The translations under genes were made by a program, and so were the position numbers. This document shows positions 6,395-6,876 of a stretch of 6,876 bases of DNA, one piece after another (positions within the stretch are counted from its first letter, which is position 1; each line of letters opens with the position of its first letter). Below the pieces are notes generated by a model that worked only from the letters and a program-made list of their open reading frames with translations, made no database searches and had not been told where the DNA came from. The stretch is from Bacteroidales bacterium (GTDB lineage Bacteria > Bacteroidota > Bacteroidia > Bacteroidales > Dysgonomonadaceae), in assembly GCA_012728155.1 (NCBI GenBank), contig JAAYFR010000274.1:1-6876 (forward strand). The letters are read 5' to 3'.

Positions 6395-6709
6395 ATGGCA
6401 CTTCAAATTACAGATGCAACCCTTGATTCGGTACTGGATACAGAGAAACTGGTGGTCATAGATTTCTGGGCAGAGTGGTGTGGTCCCTGCAAAATGATTG
6501 GACCGATCATCGAAGAGATTGGGGAAGAGTACAAGGATAAGGTAGTAGTAGGGAAACTGAATGTGGATGAGAATGATGAAACTACCGGAAAATATGGTAT
6601 CCGCAATATTCCTACCGTTCTTTTCATTAAAGGGGGTAAAGTGGTGGACAAGATAGTAGGTGCAGGTCCCAAAACTCTTTTTACCGAGAAAATAGATAAG
6701 TTGGTATAA
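6395..6709 (+). CDS. trxA: Thioredoxin
   Basis: This is a complete single-domain thioredoxin of 104 residues, close to the 105-110 usual for TrxA. It reduces protein disulfides in the cytoplasm, for example in ribonucleotide reductase and peroxidases, and is recharged by thioredoxin reductase. The active site is WCGPC (28-32) with Cys29 and Cys32; FWAEWCGPCK is canonical. The buried acidic residue is Asp23, and the cis-proline is Pro73 in NIPTVLF. There is no signal peptide, so it is not a periplasmic TlpA/DsbA-type protein. ATG 6395 gives the standard start MALQIT; the short AT-rich spacer after dnaE has no promoter box and no clear Shine-Dalgarno motif. It is probably expressed from the dnaE promoter, and two terminators close the unit. 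A functional link to replication through supply of reductant for dNTP synthesis is only inference. Confidence 0.96.
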   Translation: MALQITDATLDSVLDTEKLVVIDFWAEWCGPCKMIGPIIEEIGEEYKDKVVVGKLNVDENDETTGKYGIRNIPTVLFIKGGKVVDKIVGAGPKTLFTEKIDKLV

Positions 6710-6739
6710 ATAAGCGGTATAGTTTATATTATACACTAT

Positions 6740-6766
6740 TCCGGCATTTTTTGTCGGATTTTTTTT
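6740..6766 (+). terminator. Rho-independent terminator after trxA
   Basis: TCCGGCA (6740-6746) pairs with TGTCGGA (6752-6758), including one G-T pair, around a loop of five T residues. Eight T residues (6759-6766) follow directly. This is a classic intrinsic terminator 30 bases after the trxA stop. Confidence 0.85.
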
Positions 6767-6787
6767 GGCAAAGGTGTATAACTAAGC

Positions 6788-6825
6788 AAACCGGGTGGTC
6801 TCTTCACAGGGACCGCCCGGTTTTT
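6788..6825 (+). terminator. Second, stronger GC-rich terminator hairpin
   Basis: AAACCGGGTGGTC (6788-6800) pairs with GACCGCCCGGTTT (6811-6823) with one G-T pair, and two inner pairs extend the stem to 15 bp around TTCACA. The T run is 6821-6825. It lies only 21 bases after the first terminator, so it may be a backup for dnaE-trxA or, since AAA flanks the left arm, a terminator for an opposing gene beyond the window. The last 51 bases (6826-6876) hold no recognisable feature. Confidence 0.85.
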
Positions 6826-6876
6826 GGAAAATCAAAAAGTCATATAAGAAATAGAACTAATTAAATTGTGGTTTTA

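Noticed and set aside
1..6876. tRNA, rRNA or riboswitch
   Set aside because: No cloverleaf, rRNA core sequence or known riboswitch-like fold was recognised in the non-coding gaps.

Overview
This window looks like chromosomal DNA from a Bacteroidota member, most likely order Bacteroidales. Three things point there. The two best promoters fit the Bacteroidetes -33 TTTG / -7 TAnnTTTG pattern. Genes start behind A-rich leaders without Shine-Dalgarno motifs. The replicative polymerase is a long DnaE of 1258 aa with a coiled-coil insertion in its PHP domain, as is usual in this phylum. Genus cannot be fixed from the sequence; a Dysgonomonadaceae/Porphyromonadaceae-like origin is only a guess.

Left part (1-1000) is a decaying accessory region. 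It opens inside a reading frame that fuses part of an FtsX/MacB-type ABC permease to the C-terminal half of an ABC ATPase that lacks its Walker A. The frame ends at a TGA behind which the last residues of the normal ATPase tail can still be read. A degenerate 8-bp tandem repeat follows. It runs directly into a nucleotidyltransferase (MNT) fragment that begins just after the point where the catalytic DxD should lie. A 61-codon unrecognised ORF overlaps its stop by ATGA.

Middle part (1000-2590) carries one intact AT-rich gene, an AAA_14/DUF4143 ATPase with a PD-(D/E)xK-like C-terminus. It has its own promoter, which is overlapped by a 32-bp near-perfect dyad, and a 3' hairpin. The 303-bp gap after it holds this hairpin, a 10-nt direct repeat and the dnaE promoter.

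Right part (2590-6876) is a core housekeeping unit: dnaE (replicative DNA polymerase III alpha) followed 26 bp later by trxA (thioredoxin), probably one transcript, closed by two hairpin terminators in tandem.

I see no CRISPR array, tRNA, rRNA, transposase or complete new defence system. The most unusual signals are the in-frame ABC chimera, the repeat-bounded MNT fragment and the dyad over the ATPase promoter.
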